A model generated the notes under the pieces. It was not told the DNA's origin and did not search any database. It was given only the letters and a program-made list of their open reading frames with translations. A DNA stretch of 64,000 bases from Aquarana catesbeiana (Eukaryota > Chordata > Amphibia > Anura > Ranidae). Location: positions 206,859,609 to 206,923,608 of the forward strand of contig NC_133332.1 in assembly GCF_042186555.1 (NCBI RefSeq), given 5' to 3'. The position numbers and the translations under genes were made by a program. This document shows positions 53,059 through 64,000 of the stretch, one piece after another. The number at the start of each line of letters is the position of its first letter. Position 1 is the first letter of the stretch.

Positions 53059-53451
53059 ATGTGTTGCACTGCCAAATAATAATGTGAACCTACCATAAAT
53101 TCAATACACAAATACATAATATAACTACCACCATAAAGAATAAATAAATATAAAGTACAAAATTCATATTAAGTGAAGTGTAATGTTTTATCCAGTACTG
53201 CACTTGGTTGTTATTTCATCATCTACAAATTTTCATGAACTTCTTCAATCACCTATTTATTGATTTATTTATATTTTATAAACTTTCCAAATCACTTATT
53301 TACAGATTTATTTATTACACTTCCCTTTATATGAATTTTGTACTTTAGATTTTTTTATTGTTTATGGTGGTAGTTATATTATGTATTTATGTACTGTATT
53401 TTATTGAATTTATGGTGGGTACATTATTTATTATTTGGCAGTGCAACACAT
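53059..53451. mobile_element. Foldback MITE, arms about 130 bp
   Basis: The left arm starts ATGTGTTGCACTGCCAAATA. The right arm is its inverse ending ATTTGGCAGTGCAACACAT. Further paired words include 'AACTACCACCATAAA' with 'TTTATGGTGGTAGTT' and 'AAAGTACAAAATTCATAT' with its complement. The centre is about 110 bp. No clear target duplication or coding capacity. Confidence 0.82.
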
Positions 53452-53689
53452 TTGTTTTGGTGATATTCTTTGTATTATTGTGTGTATATACAGCGAGTGC
53501 TGCTATCATTTGTTGATAACAGTTTTTGTGATTTCTGTTATTGACACTTTAGCGCAGGATATTTTCCCCCTTTTATTGTTATATTGTCTTTTTGTATGGT
53601 CTTGTTCACAAGGGCAATGATACCCCTAGAGCATGAAAGAGCCATTTTTGCAGTGTCTGTAATTTCCAGGGGCTCATACTGTCAATTAC

Positions 53690-54303
53690 CTGATGACTGA
53701 GCCTGACGTGCAGAGGGAAGGTCTCTCGTACAACCCCTGCTCGGGGACCACCGATGTTGTAACAGTGGTCACGAAAGTGTGGCGGCCCATGGGTGCCTGG
53801 ATCGTCTTCCGTGTGGTGGATGTGTCACCAGCGAGGACCAGCAGGTTAAACAGCAGGCATTGGCAGGCCAGCAGATGCTGGGCTGGTGGCAGTAGGCAGC
53901 AGGGACCAGGCAGGTGCATGCTGAGCAGAAGAGACACAGAATGTGTGGTCAGACAAGCCGGGTTGGTAACAGACAATCAGATGCAGGCATAGACGGCAGG
54001 CAAAGAATGGTCAGGATGCAGGCAAGGTTTGGCAACAGGATATCAAGCAGGGGAGAGGTTAAGCAAAGTCAACAAGGCAAGCCAGAGTCAGGATAATAGA
54101 TAGCAAGTGAAATCATTGAAAGCCGGGTCAAACACAGGAATCAAGTAAGGATCACAGGAACAGGTATACGGGTACAAGCTGCAGATCAGACAGCAAAGTA
54201 CTAGTGAACCTGCTGCATTTTTATATGGCATTTGGGTGCCAACGTTTATTGTTGCGTGTGCGTTCGCGAACATTCGTGTGCATGTGCACATTTGTGGGCC
54301 TGA
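53690..54303 (-). repeat. Probable solo LTR of a Ty3/gypsy-type element
   Basis: On minus the unit begins TGTCAGGCCCACAAATG near 54303 and resembles gypsy LTR text ('GCAAGGTTTGGCAACAGG' on plus). The other end near 53690 reads CCTGATGACTGAGCCTGACG and is not certain. The open frames across it have no domain. No gag or pol lies beside it. Confidence 0.45.
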
Positions 54304-57120
54304 CACGATGGGCATTTGTGGGATTGCGCATGCACATTTGCAACTGCCCTTGAGCATGAAGTCCCTGACTATTTTAATGAAGTTTGTTGTTAAAGTAGGC
54401 TCAGACGAAGTGTTAGCTCTCTGTTTATTTTCAGTGTGCACAAAATTATATATAATGGCAGTGTTTCATTTTTTTAAAATATTGATTGTATTGAGGTTTA
54501 TATGTATCTGTGAGACTCTTTATTGTGACACTATAAAGAATCAAAGCATGTTTAATAGGTGCAAGGAGGCCTGGGTTTTGTTTAGCCTGTCCACGGGTAA
54601 CAGTTTGGTCACACCCACTGTTTGCCACTGCACAGTCACCAAGATGGGAAGTGAAGGTAAATCTCCTTAATGTATTTGGAAATGTCTCTGTAAGATTTAC
54701 AAGAAAGGGACAATTTATCACATTTTGGAAATGAGAGTTTTATCAATTCAAATACTAATTTCACTGGGTGAATTCAGCATGCGAGAATTACAGTATATTA
54801 AGAACCATCATTTACAGTGGTAAACTGTATGTCCAGCCAAAACGGTGTTTTCCGTTTTGGATAGCATGGGATAGGGTGCAAACCCAATTGCAAGGCCAAT
54901 TTGCAAGCATTTGTTAAAAAAAAGCATGGGTAGCGTTTTTTTAAAATATATCAATCAGTGGAATGTGGGCCATTTTTAAAGGCTTAAAAAGCAACATTAA
55001 AAATACACCATTCCTTAAATAATATGCTTGGGGTGTATCTTAAACTTGCACATGAAATGGTATACATGCATAATGCACTACAACAAAAGTGAAATTTTGA
55101 AAAAAACAAACAAAAAAGAAACCATTGCCACTAAATGATCTTTCCAGGCTGGCATTGTTCCTGTTTGTAAACAAATAGGCCACTGGATGCCCCTCAACGT
55201 CTATACCAGACCTATATCTAGGATAATAAAATCGCAAGGGATTCCCTAAAAATCCATACCATCTGAGCATGTGCCCAAGGGGCCCTGCTCTGCCCCTAGC
55301 AAAGCACCTGGTCTCCCCCCAAAATCATGTCCCATGGTGTGAATCCATCATCAGTAATGTTGTCCAAGAAATGTAGATCTATTGTCAATCACAATGAATG
55401 ATGCCCCTATGACCAGCTGGCTGCTGAATGTCAACAAACTTGCTGGTGATGCTGTCTAAACTAACTGCTTCCAGCTGTAGCAGCAGCCAGTGGTTCAGCT
55501 GGCTGGCAAACAAATCTGACCATTTAGTTTGCCTGTTTGGTGAACCCTGAAAAGCTAGAATTCAGGGTGATCGCAAAACTCATCCTTAGAAAGATTTACC
55601 CCACTTCTTGTTCTGTTAACAACTGTTTCATGTTATTGGAATTTAAGGTAATTTTCTAAAAGCCTAACAGACAGAAATCAAAACACATGGGATGCTAAAA
55701 CCTTCTCAGCTTTTTATTGCTGTCTGTGTCCCTGTTGCAAATTTTCCCTTTCATCTTGCCTGGTGAAACATTTGTCACTGAGACAAAACGCAAAGGAAAA
55801 CTACTCTGTTGGAGCAATGGATAGTAGTAAGAGCCTGACAGAGGTTCTAATTCTTCCCCACTCTATTCAAAATAATATATTACATTTTTTTGGATTGCAT
55901 AGGATACACACACTTTAATTAGTATATCTAAAACCCTACTGTGACCAAACTAGGCCCATTGTATTGATTCTATTATATTGTACCTATTCTATTGTAATGA
56001 TGTTTTATAACCCCATCTCTTTGAGTATTTTCCTAAGAAAAGAGAATGTGGACATGCAGTGGCTCACTAACAAGATAAAGTAACTGCCAAGGCAGTCAAT
56101 GCACAGTTTCCAGTAACAAAAAAAAAAACAAAACCTCTCCAAGCTAAATAATTATCTGTGATGTGCAGAGTCAGAACAGGGTTAAGATATCTGGAATCAA
56201 TGCACCTATCCTTCTACCCTTCTATCTATTTGATTCTTTACCATTTTTAATACATTTGGATGTCAGTATCAGGACATAGATTTATTTTCCTGTTCAGAGT
56301 TCTGCTTTGAGCGGCACAGTTGCACACAACAGATCCTTGAATGGGTTTTTAATGCAGAGAAGATGTGACTCAGTTGGAAACAAATGAGCGAGTCTCCTCA
56401 CATGTCTTACTTAAATGTAATACTGGCAGATGGAAATGTTGGAACATGAAATCAGCGTCTTTTCTTGGATATATTAAAGGAACAGATCTAATCAATTTAC
56501 AGCTCAGAAAAAGTGTGAACTCCACCAGGCACCTTCTCACACCTCTGTTAGTCACCCATGACACTTGCCATACTTAGCCGCAGATAAATTACGCCTTTCT
56601 TCTCAGATAAAAAGCTGATGGTTTCACCTACAGTTCACAGGTTTGGATCAATTCAGTGGCGCACGACACAGCAGCCAGGCCAAAGCAAATAGTCAAAGTA
56701 CATTACAACTTGGGTGTGGGACTTTGTCACTCCACACAACAAAATTCATCTCTCTGTTTTGGGTGGAGTGGGCCAGGGTTCACTCCTCTGCTTGGTTTGC
56801 ATTGATATTTGAGAGTTGGGGTAAGATCCTCTTTCTAATCCAGCAGAGCTTTGACAGGTAACATCAGCTTTTTCTGCTAAGCTACTGTCAACAAAGACCA
56901 TTGACAAAAGTAGCTAAAAGGCCAAACTGCTGGCAGCGAAGATTTACAGGCATCACTCAACCCAAAATTTGGAGATTCATTTCGGTTGCATACACATGGA
57001 GCTGGAATCATTCTATAACTAGTTGGGATGGAGACATAGTTATAACAAGATTGCATAAAGCTTAACTGAGTTGAAATGCAAACTCTCAGAGATGTATTTA
57101 CTTGGAATGAAGCTCACTAA
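54304..57120. other. No gene recognised; old repeat traces
   Basis: This is the longest low-structure stretch. At 55590-55870, 'AGATTTACCCCACTTCTTG' and later text resemble the interior of a TTAA-target MITE, much decayed. Open frames such as 54236-54670 and 56365-56577 have no recognised domain, splice context or repeats. Confidence 0.45.
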
Positions 57121-57149
57121 AGCCAGCATGGCTAAACGAATAAAAAAAA

Positions 57150-57402
57150 AAAAAAGACAGCTCAGGAGGAGCTGCTGTACTAACAATCCAATGTTAGTAC
57201 AGTGTTCTCCCCTGCCGTTCTATTGTGTTCTGACAGGAGGACGGCCCCCCTGCCAGAACACTCCGGTCAGCGATCGGAGCTGATCGGTCATGCCCCATCA
57301 ACAGCTTCTGCCCGACCATCTGCAGTACGCACGGGCCAAATGTCAGCCAGTTTCTATTGAACTGGCCGATGCCGCCCAACATTCGGCCCGTGTGTACTAG
57401 GC
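57150..57402. mobile_element. Harbinger-type MITE fragment, right end
   Basis: The right end reads GGCCCGTGTGTACTAGGC followed by TTA at 57403-57405, like the end of the 6.15-kb Harbinger. The interior differs from MITE A and includes the hairpin 'GTACTAACAATCCAATGTTAGTAC' near 57178-57201. No left end is found. Confidence 0.6.
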
Positions 57403-57478
57403 TTAAGGACTTGCTCACAAAATCCAAAGTGTGAACAGTAAGTGCAGCGCTCAGAATAGATCTCAGAATAAACTGAAA

Positions 57479-57483
<5 letters not shown>

Positions 57484-57533
<50 letters not shown>
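57484..57533. repeat. (AT)n microsatellite
   Basis: About 25 uninterrupted AT dinucleotides. Confidence 0.97.
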
Positions 57534-57537
<4 letters not shown>

Positions 57538-57835
57538 TACATAAAGTGCACATAAATGATCTAAGAAGAAACAACATATATAATGTGTGTAAACACTAAA
57601 ATATATGTGTATTATATACCAAAAAATTAATGAACTGCATGACAATCAAAATATGAGTGAATGATGTCCAATAATGTGAAGGGAAAAATTATTTTAAAAA
57701 TAAATTATAGTCCTTAGTGTTTGGACAGGTGAACCAAACAATAAATTGTAGATATCCAAAATGTGGTTCAAAATAACTGACACTTGAACTGGATAAAGAT
57801 GTGACAAAGGAAAAAGTGCCCAAACTTGTCAAGCC

Positions 57836-58060
57836 TCGTACACACGGTTTGATTGTTGTACGACCGAGCGTCTGATTTTTGTCAAAAGCGCGTGTGCAGA
57901 ATTTTGTTTAGCATACTAACTGTCCGCAAATTGTCGTCCAACAAACACAAACGTAGTGACATACTATCAGAGCATAAAGAGGAACTTCATTTCTCAAGCG
58001 CCACCCTTTGGGCCCCTTCTGCTAATTTCATGTTAGTAGAAGTTTGGTGAGCATTGATTC
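57836..58060. mobile_element. Harbinger element fragment
   Basis: The start 'GCCTCGTACACACGGTTTGA' resembles the Harbinger terminal repeat. The end 'CTAATTTCATGTTAGTAGAA' with 'GTTTGGTGAGCATTG' is inverted relative to 31995-32035 in the 6.15-kb element. The rest is lost or displaced. Confidence 0.6.
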
Positions 58061-58265
58061 ACATTTTTTTGTTAAGTTATTTTTATTTGGATGGCAGATA
58101 GCATCTCTTGTTTAATTTCAGTTGTTTTTTTTCTGCACAATAAAAAAATTGTGTAGAATAATACTTGGCTATGTGGTTTCCTTCAAATGACAGTTTGGGA
58201 GTAGGTTACATTAAAAACAACACAATGGAGGCAACACCCAGTGCACTTTTGCAAACGTTTACTGT

Positions 58266-59143
58266 CCAAATCAAAATCAGCCTACTTTTTTCTCACAAAC
58301 CCTAAATAAACTATCACATTTTGCCAAGGGAATTACTATCCTCGCAGAGGACATTAACATGCCTCTAGATCCAACAATAGACACGTCTCAGGGCTGCTCT
58401 AATATTTCATTTAAATGCTTGAAATTTGTCAAAAAGAGGCTCCTAGACCTTCAATTAATAGACGTTTGGCGCCTACTCCATCCCAAAGAGAAAGATTATT
58501 CACATTTCTCCACAACACACCAGTCCTACTGTAGAATAGACAATATATTCTTAGATCACTTTCATCTCCCTCTCTTACAGTCTACTCACATAGGCACTGC
58601 GTCCATTTCGGATCACGCACCTGTATCAATGCGTTTGACCTTGCCCACTTTAACACGTCGCATTAATAACTGGAAACTTAATGATTCTCTTCTTTCTAAC
58701 AAAACTGAGGTTTCCATGTAGACCTCCTGTCTGACACAATACTTTAAAGAGAATAAACCAAACCTTCTGAGACCTCTCCCTCCATTGTGTGGGAAGCTCA
58801 TAAGGCTACCATTAGAGGTTGTCTCATTGAACTTGGTGCAAGGAAAAAAAGGGAGCATGGTCACCAAATTGAACAGGTTCTACAACAAATAGCTGACCTT
58901 GACAAGCAACACAAACTCTCTCTACATATCACACACCTCAAGTCCCTCACACTTAAGCGAGAGGAATTAAAGACCCTTCTTGATCTAGACACTAAGGAAA
59001 TTCCAGCACCTATCAGAAATTTTATGAGTGGGGGAATAAACCAAGCAAACAACTTGCTAGATCCCTGAAAGCTAAATAGTCAAAGTCATTTATTCCCAAA
59101 ATCAAACTTCCAACAGGAGAGCTTGCTCATGCAACCCTAGACA
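58266..59143 (+). pseudogene. LINE 2 endonuclease end and linker
   Basis: 'LAEDINMPLDPTIDTSQG' is a decayed form of the GDFN nuclease block. Later 'QSYCRIDNIFLDH' and 'TASISDHAPVSMRL' give the SDH catalytic block (about 58605). A TAG at 58719-58721 interrupts, and a shifted frame carries the linker ('LTLKREELKTLLDLDTKE') to a stop at 59066-59068. The N-terminus of the nuclease is missing. Confidence 0.8.
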
Positions 59144-60430
59144 TTGCTTGTCTTTAGAGAATTCTACGCGGATCTCTACAATCTCAAAAATGGTTTATCC
59201 TCTGTATCTCAGAAAGAGAGACGAAGTTGCATGCTCTCCTATTTGAAAGAAGCTAACCTACCTAGATTGCCTGGGTCAGTCCTTAGGGAAATGGAAGCGG
59301 ATTTTTCGGTTGAAGAATTTCAGGCTGCTTTGAAATCTTCCCCTTCAGGTAAAGCTCCTGGACCTGACGGGTTCACTAGTTTATATTACAAAACATTTGG
59401 CGTCATTCTACTCCCTCGTCTCACAGCTTATGCAAATTCAATTTCTCACTCTTCAGGCCTACGTCCAGAATCCCTCTCAACCCACATTACTGTCATTCCC
59501 AAACCCGATAAGGACCCTACCCTTTGTAGCAGCTTCAGGCCAATTTCACTAATAAATACTGATATTAAACTATATGCCAATATAATGGCAAATCGCCTGC
59601 TCCCTCTACTACCCAGATGGATCTCAGCAGATCAATCAGGTTTCATACCCCATAGAGAAGCCAAAGATAACTCCCTATGGGCAATTTCCCTAATCCAATA
59701 GGTACGGAGGTGCGCCCAGCCCACCCTACTCCTTTCCACCGACGCTGAAAAAGCATTTGATAGGGTGGACTGGGACTATCTCAAGCTGACCCTACGACAA
59801 TTTGGATTGGGACCTAAGATGTATCATCGTATTTCATCCCTCTATTCCAATCCCACAGTACAAATTCGTATAAACGGGACGCTGAGTGACCCCTTCACCC
59901 TGCATAATGGAACCAGGCAGGGTTGTCCCCTGTCCCCCCTCCTTTTTGCTATTACCTTAGAACTTTTCCTAGCCACAATTAGACATAACATTAATATACA
60001 TGGCATACATGTAGGCAATAGAACCCACAAATATGCAGCCTATGCTGACGATATACTATTCTTTATTCAGCAGCCACGTATCTCACTACCTAATTTGATG
60101 TTTGCATTCTCCACCTTTCAAACGATATCCAACTTCAAAATTAATCTCTCCAAATCCGAAATCTTAAACATTAATCTCCCCAGATCAGAGGCAATCTCTC
60201 TAAAACCCCTCTTTCCCTTTAGATGGGAACAAAAACATATGAAATACTTGGGTATTTATCTTACTCATAATTCCCATTCCCTTTTTAAACATAATTATTT
60301 CCCCCTACTAAACAGGATCAGGGAAGACCTACGAAAATGGACTAGCTTATCACATTCTTGGTTAGGTAAAGTAAACATTATTAAAATGAACATACTGTAC
60401 TGCCTCGCATCCTCTTTATTTTTCCAATGA
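59144..60430 (+). pseudogene. LINE 2 reverse transcriptase, one nonsense codon
   Basis: RT blocks in one frame: 'GKAPGPDGFTSLYYK', 'SFRPISLINTDIKLYANIM', 'SADQSGFIPHRE', then a TAG at 59699-59701. The same frame continues with 'LLSTDAEKAFDRVDWDYL' (first Asp), 'TRQGCPLSPLLFAITLE' and 'AYADDILFF' (YADD). It stops at 60428-60430. Apart from the TAG the polymerase is intact, so this copy is less decayed here than the first LINE. Confidence 0.9.
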
Positions 60431-61041
60431 TCCCACTGGGTGTACCTATGGGGTTTTTCACCATTTTGCAAACCGTGATCTCCCGCTTTATTTGGAGGAA
60501 CAGCCACCCCAGGATATCTAGAGAGCTATTATTTCGCTCCAAGTGCTCTGGGGGACTGGCACTTCCAAATTTTAAGACTTATTATCATGCTGTTGTTTTG
60601 TCCAGAGTAGCTGACTGGAAATATGCTATTAACTCGAAACGATGGGTACAACTGGAGCTCTCTTTGAGTGGCATAGATCTCTCGGTAGCCCCCTGGATAC
60701 CCCGCTCTTGCAGGAACCTTACCCGAACTACCTCAGCACTCACCACATCCTCACTGGATATATGGGACGCCCTACATAAGAAATTCTCCTGGGGATATGA
60801 CTCCCCTTTGATGCCTCTCCTCAACCACAAACACTTTTTACCAGGCTTATTGGACCCAGGATTTAAATCCTGGGCTTCAGAAGAGCCTCTTCTACTACAT
60901 CATGTTCTTCGTGCCAACGCACTTAAACCACTATCTGAGATCCTTGGCGCTAAACCTAACACGTTTCTGGACAAGTGGAGATTCCACCAACTACAACCCT
61001 TCCTACGTTCCTTTCCTCATCCGCTAAGAGGTCTACAAGAT
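60427..61041 (+). pseudogene. LINE 2 C-terminal region, cut by piggyBac
   Basis: A shifted frame continues with 'GVPMGFFTILQTVISRFIW' and 'CSGGLALPNFKTYYHAVV', the typical 'GGLALPN' block after the RT, to 'RSFPHPLRGLQDL'. There the piggyBac end begins. The Cys/His knuckle and 3' UTR are not in the window. Confidence 0.82.
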
Positions 61042-62246
61042 TTAACCACTTAAGGACCGCCTCACGCCGATGTACGTCGGCAAGGCGGCACGGGCAGGCA
61101 GAATCACGTACATACACGTGATCTGCCTCCCGCGGGTGGGGGGTCCAATCGGACCCCCCCCGGTGCCCAAGGCGGTCCTCTTTTGTCCCCCGGCGATCGG
61201 AGGTGAGGGGGAGGCCATCCATTCGTGGCCCCCCCTCGCGATCGCCGCCGGCCAATCAGAACATTCCTTTGCTGCTGTATGCTAAACAGCAGCAAAGGAA
61301 ATGATGTCATCTCTCCTCGGCTCGGTATTTTCCGTTCCGGCGCCAAGGAGAGAAGACAGCCATGTGAGTGCACAAACACTACACCTCACAGTAGAACATG
61401 CCAGGCACACAAAACACCCCCGATCCCCCCCCCCCGATCACCCCCAATCACCCCTCCCCCCCTCCCTGTCACACTGACACCAAGCAGTTTTTTTTTTTTT
61501 TTTTCTGATTACTGCATGGTGTCAGTTTGTGACAGTTACTGTGGTAGGGCAGTTAGTATTAGCCCCCTTTAGGTCTAGGGTACCCCCCTAACCCCCCCTA
61601 ATAAAGATTTAAGCCCTTGATCACCCCCCGTCACCAGTGTCGCTAAGCGATCATTTTTCTGTTCGCTGTATTTGTGTCGCTGGTGACGCTAGTTAGGGAT
61701 GTAAATATTTAGGTTCGCTGTCAGCGTTTTATAGCGTCAGGGACCCCCATATACTATCTAATAAATGTTTTAACCCCTTGATTGCCCCCTAGTTAACCCT
61801 TTCACCACTGATCACCGTATAACCGTTACGGGTGACGCTGGTTAGTTTGTTTATTTTTTATAGTGTCAGGGCACCCGCCGTTTATTACCGAATAAAGATT
61901 TAGCCCCCTGATCGCCCGGCGGTGATATGCATCGCCCCAGGCAGCGTCAGATTAGCGCCAGTACCGCTAACACCCACGCACGCAGCATACGTCTCCCTTA
62001 GTGGTATAGTATCCGAACAGATCGATATCTGATCCAATCAGATCTATACTAGTGTCCCCAGCAGTTTAGGGTTCTAAAAAACGCAGTGTTAGCAGGATCA
62101 GCCCAGATACCTGCTAGCACCTGCGTTTTGCCCCTCCGCCTGGCCCAGCCCAGCCCACCCAAGTGCAGTATCGATCGATCACTGTCACTTACAAAACACT
62201 AAACGCATAACTGCAGCGTTCGCAGAGTCAGGCCTGATCCCTGCGA

Positions 62247-62742
62247 TTGCTAACATTTTTTTGGCAGCGTTTTGGTGAACTGGCGAGCACCAGCGGCCTA
62301 GTACACCCCGGTCGTAGTCAAACCAGCACTGCAGTAACACTTGGCGACGTGGCGAGTCCCATAAATGCAGTTCAAGCTGGTGAGGTGGCAAGCACAAGTA
62401 GTGTCCCGCTGCCACCAAGAAGAAGACAAACACAGGCCCGTCGTGCCCATAATGCCCTTCCTGCTGCATTCGCCAATCCTAATTGGGAACCCACCACTTC
62501 TGCAGCGCCCGTACTTTCCCCATTCACATCCCCAACCAAATACAGTCGGCTGCATGAGAGGCATTTTCTTTATGTCCTCCCGAGTACCCCTACCCAGTGA
62601 ACCCCCCCAAAAAAGATGTCGTGTCTGCAGCAAGCGCGGATATAGGCGTGACACCCGCTATTATTGTCCCTCCTGTCCTGATAATCCTGGTCTTTGCATT
62701 GGTGAATGTTTTGAACACTACCATTCACGAGTTGCGTATTAG
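62247..62742 (+). pseudogene. piggyBac transposase, N-terminus joined to Cys-rich tail
   Basis: The frame 62247-62600 carries an N-terminal low-complexity part ('AGEVASTSSVPLPPRRRQT', 'AFANPNWEPTTSAAPVLSP'), then directly 'RLHERHFLYVLPSTPTQ', which is text from just before the C-terminal zinc-binding tail. About 450-480 residues of catalytic core are absent compared with 34745-36558. A stop at 62598-62600 follows. The tail continues in another frame as 'CRVCSKRGYRRDTRYYCPSC' and 'GLCIGECFEHYH' with all Cys/His positions, to TAG at 62740-62742. Confidence 0.8.
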
Positions 62743-64000
62743 CGTAGGGTACAGCATTGCACAGACTAGGCACACTTTCACAGGGTCTCCCAAGATGCCA
62801 TCGCATTTTGAGAGACCCAAACCTGGAACCTGTTACAGTTATAAAAGTTAGTTACAAAAAAAAGTGTAAAAAAAAAAAATTTATATAACATTAAAAAAAA
62901 TAGTTGTCGTTTTATTGTTCTCTCTCTCTCTATTCTCTCTCTATTGTTCTGCTCTTTTTTTATTGTATTCTATTCTGCAATGTTTTATTGTTATTATGTT
63001 TTATCACGTTTGCTTTTCAGGTATGCAATTTTTTATACTTTACCGTTTACTGTGTTTTATTGTTAACCATTTTTTTGTCTTCAGGTACGCCATTCACGAC
63101 TTTGAGTGGTTATACCAGAATGATGCCTGCAGGTTTAGGTATCATCTTGGTATCATTCTTTTCAGCCAGTGGTCGGCTTTCATGTAAAAGCAATCCTAAT
63201 GGCTAATTAGCCTCTAGACTGCTTTTACAAGCAGTGGGAGGGAATGCCCCCCCCCACCACCACCGTCTTACGTGTTTTTCTCTGTCTCTCCTGTCTCAGC
63301 AGGGAACCTGAGAATGCAGCCGGTGATTCAGCCAGCTGACCATAGAGCTGATCAGAGACCAGAGTGGCTCCAAACATCTCTATGGCCTAAGAAACCGGAA
63401 GCTACAAGCATTTCATGACTTAGATTTCGCCGGATGTAAACAGCGCCATTGGGAAATTGGGAAAATTGGGAAATTGGGAAAGCATTGTATCACACCGATC
63501 TTGGTGTGGTCAGATGCTTTTAGGGCAGAGGAGAAATCTAAGGTCTAATAGACCCCAATTTTTTCAAAAAAGAGTACCTGTCACTACCTAATACTATCAT
63601 GGGGGATATTTACATTCCCTGAGATAACAATAAAAATGATTTAAAAAAAAAAAAATGAAAGGAACAGTTTAAAAATAAGATAAAAAAGCAAAAAAATAAT
63701 AAAGAAAAAAAAAAAAGCACCCCTGTCCCCCCCTGCTCTCCCACAAAGGCGAACGCAAGCGTCGGTCTGGCGTCAAATGTAAACTGCAATTGCACCATGC
63801 ATGTGAGGTGTCACCGCGAACGTCAGATCGAGGGCAGTAATTTTAGCAGTAGACCTCCTCTGTAAATCTAAAGTGGTAACCTGTAAAGGCTTTTAAAGGC
63901 TTTTAAAATTGTATTTAGTTAGTCGCCACTGCATGTTTGTGCGCAATTTTAAAGCATGTCATGTTTGGTATCCATGTACTCGGCCTAAGATCATCTTTTT
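62743..64000. other. piggyBac 3' non-coding region
   Basis: AT-rich text with CT and T-runs (62920-63060), then unrecognised sequence with an imperfect tandem 'GGGAAATT' near 63450-63480. No genes are visible. The last open frames show no domain. Confidence 0.45.

Larger units (their letters stand above)
58262..61041 (+). mobile_element. Second L1/Tx1-like LINE, ORF2 part only
   Basis: A 5'-truncated LINE whose preserved part starts within the endonuclease and runs through the reverse transcriptase into the C-terminal region. At 61042 a piggyBac element cuts it, so the 3' end is not in the window. It belongs to the same broad group as the first LINE but is a different family, judging by the many residue differences. 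Confidence 0.85.
61042..64000 (+). mobile_element. Second piggyBac, internally deleted, runs off the window
   Basis: The left end is TTAACCACTTAAGGACCGCC at 61042. A GC-rich leader, a much shortened transposase gene and a long 3' region follow to the window edge without a right TTAA end, so the element continues beyond 64000. It inserted into ORF2 of LINE 2. The lack of the catalytic core makes it non-autonomous. Confidence 0.8.

Overview
The window looks like transposon-rich intergenic or intronic DNA of a vertebrate, most likely a frog or other amphibian. This inference rests on the mix of mobile elements: a DIRS retroelement with a tyrosine recombinase, L1/Tx1-type LINEs, large Harbinger and piggyBac transposons with many short derivatives, hAT elements, and a gammaretrovirus-like provirus. 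I found no host protein gene, no functional RNA gene and no CRISPR array. Nearly every protein-like reading frame belongs to a decayed mobile element.

Layout. 0.2-6.5 kb: a near full-length L1-like LINE on + (ORF1, then ORF2 with endonuclease and reverse transcriptase), broken by frameshifts, stops and a 434-bp Harbinger MITE. 7.8-9.9 kb: a G-rich degenerate repeat and a C/T-rich repeat, separated by a Harbinger-type MITE that itself carries a TTAA-target MITE. 10.4-16.1 kb: a provirus on -, with paired LTRs, 4-bp target duplication, tRNA-Gly-like primer site and heavily deleted gag, pol and env. 16.7-18.0 kb: two abutting TWA-target MITEs, the first split by a hAT element. 19.3-21.1 kb: a TTAA MITE, then an LTR and partial gag of a Ty3/gypsy element. 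21.5-24.4 kb: a large foldback repeat, then a piggyBac-type MITE holding a hAT element. 26.1-32.2 kb: a 6.15-kb Harbinger element with flanking TTA and remnants of three genes: transposase, MADF protein and Myb/trihelix-like protein. 33.1-44.9 kb: a piggyBac element with an almost complete transposase pseudogene, an upstream minisatellite and 3' tandem repeats. Inside it lies a 5.6-kb DIRS element on - with gag (and an apparent intron), pol and recombinase. 45-50.5 kb: minisatellites, a CR1-like reverse transcriptase fragment and a second complete Harbinger MITE. 51.8-57.8 kb: mostly sparse sequence with repeats and an old LTR. 58.3-61.0 kb: a second LINE ORF2, cut by a second, internally deleted piggyBac that runs off the right edge.

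How the parts relate. The 6.15-kb Harbinger and the two about 435-bp MITEs share both ends, so the MITEs look like deletion derivatives moved by that transposase type. Nesting gives relative ages: the L1 predates its MITE, piggyBac predates DIRS, and LINE 2 predates the right-hand piggyBac. The DIRS copy and its host piggyBac are the best preserved elements. All functional calls come from motif recognition by eye; no database search was run.
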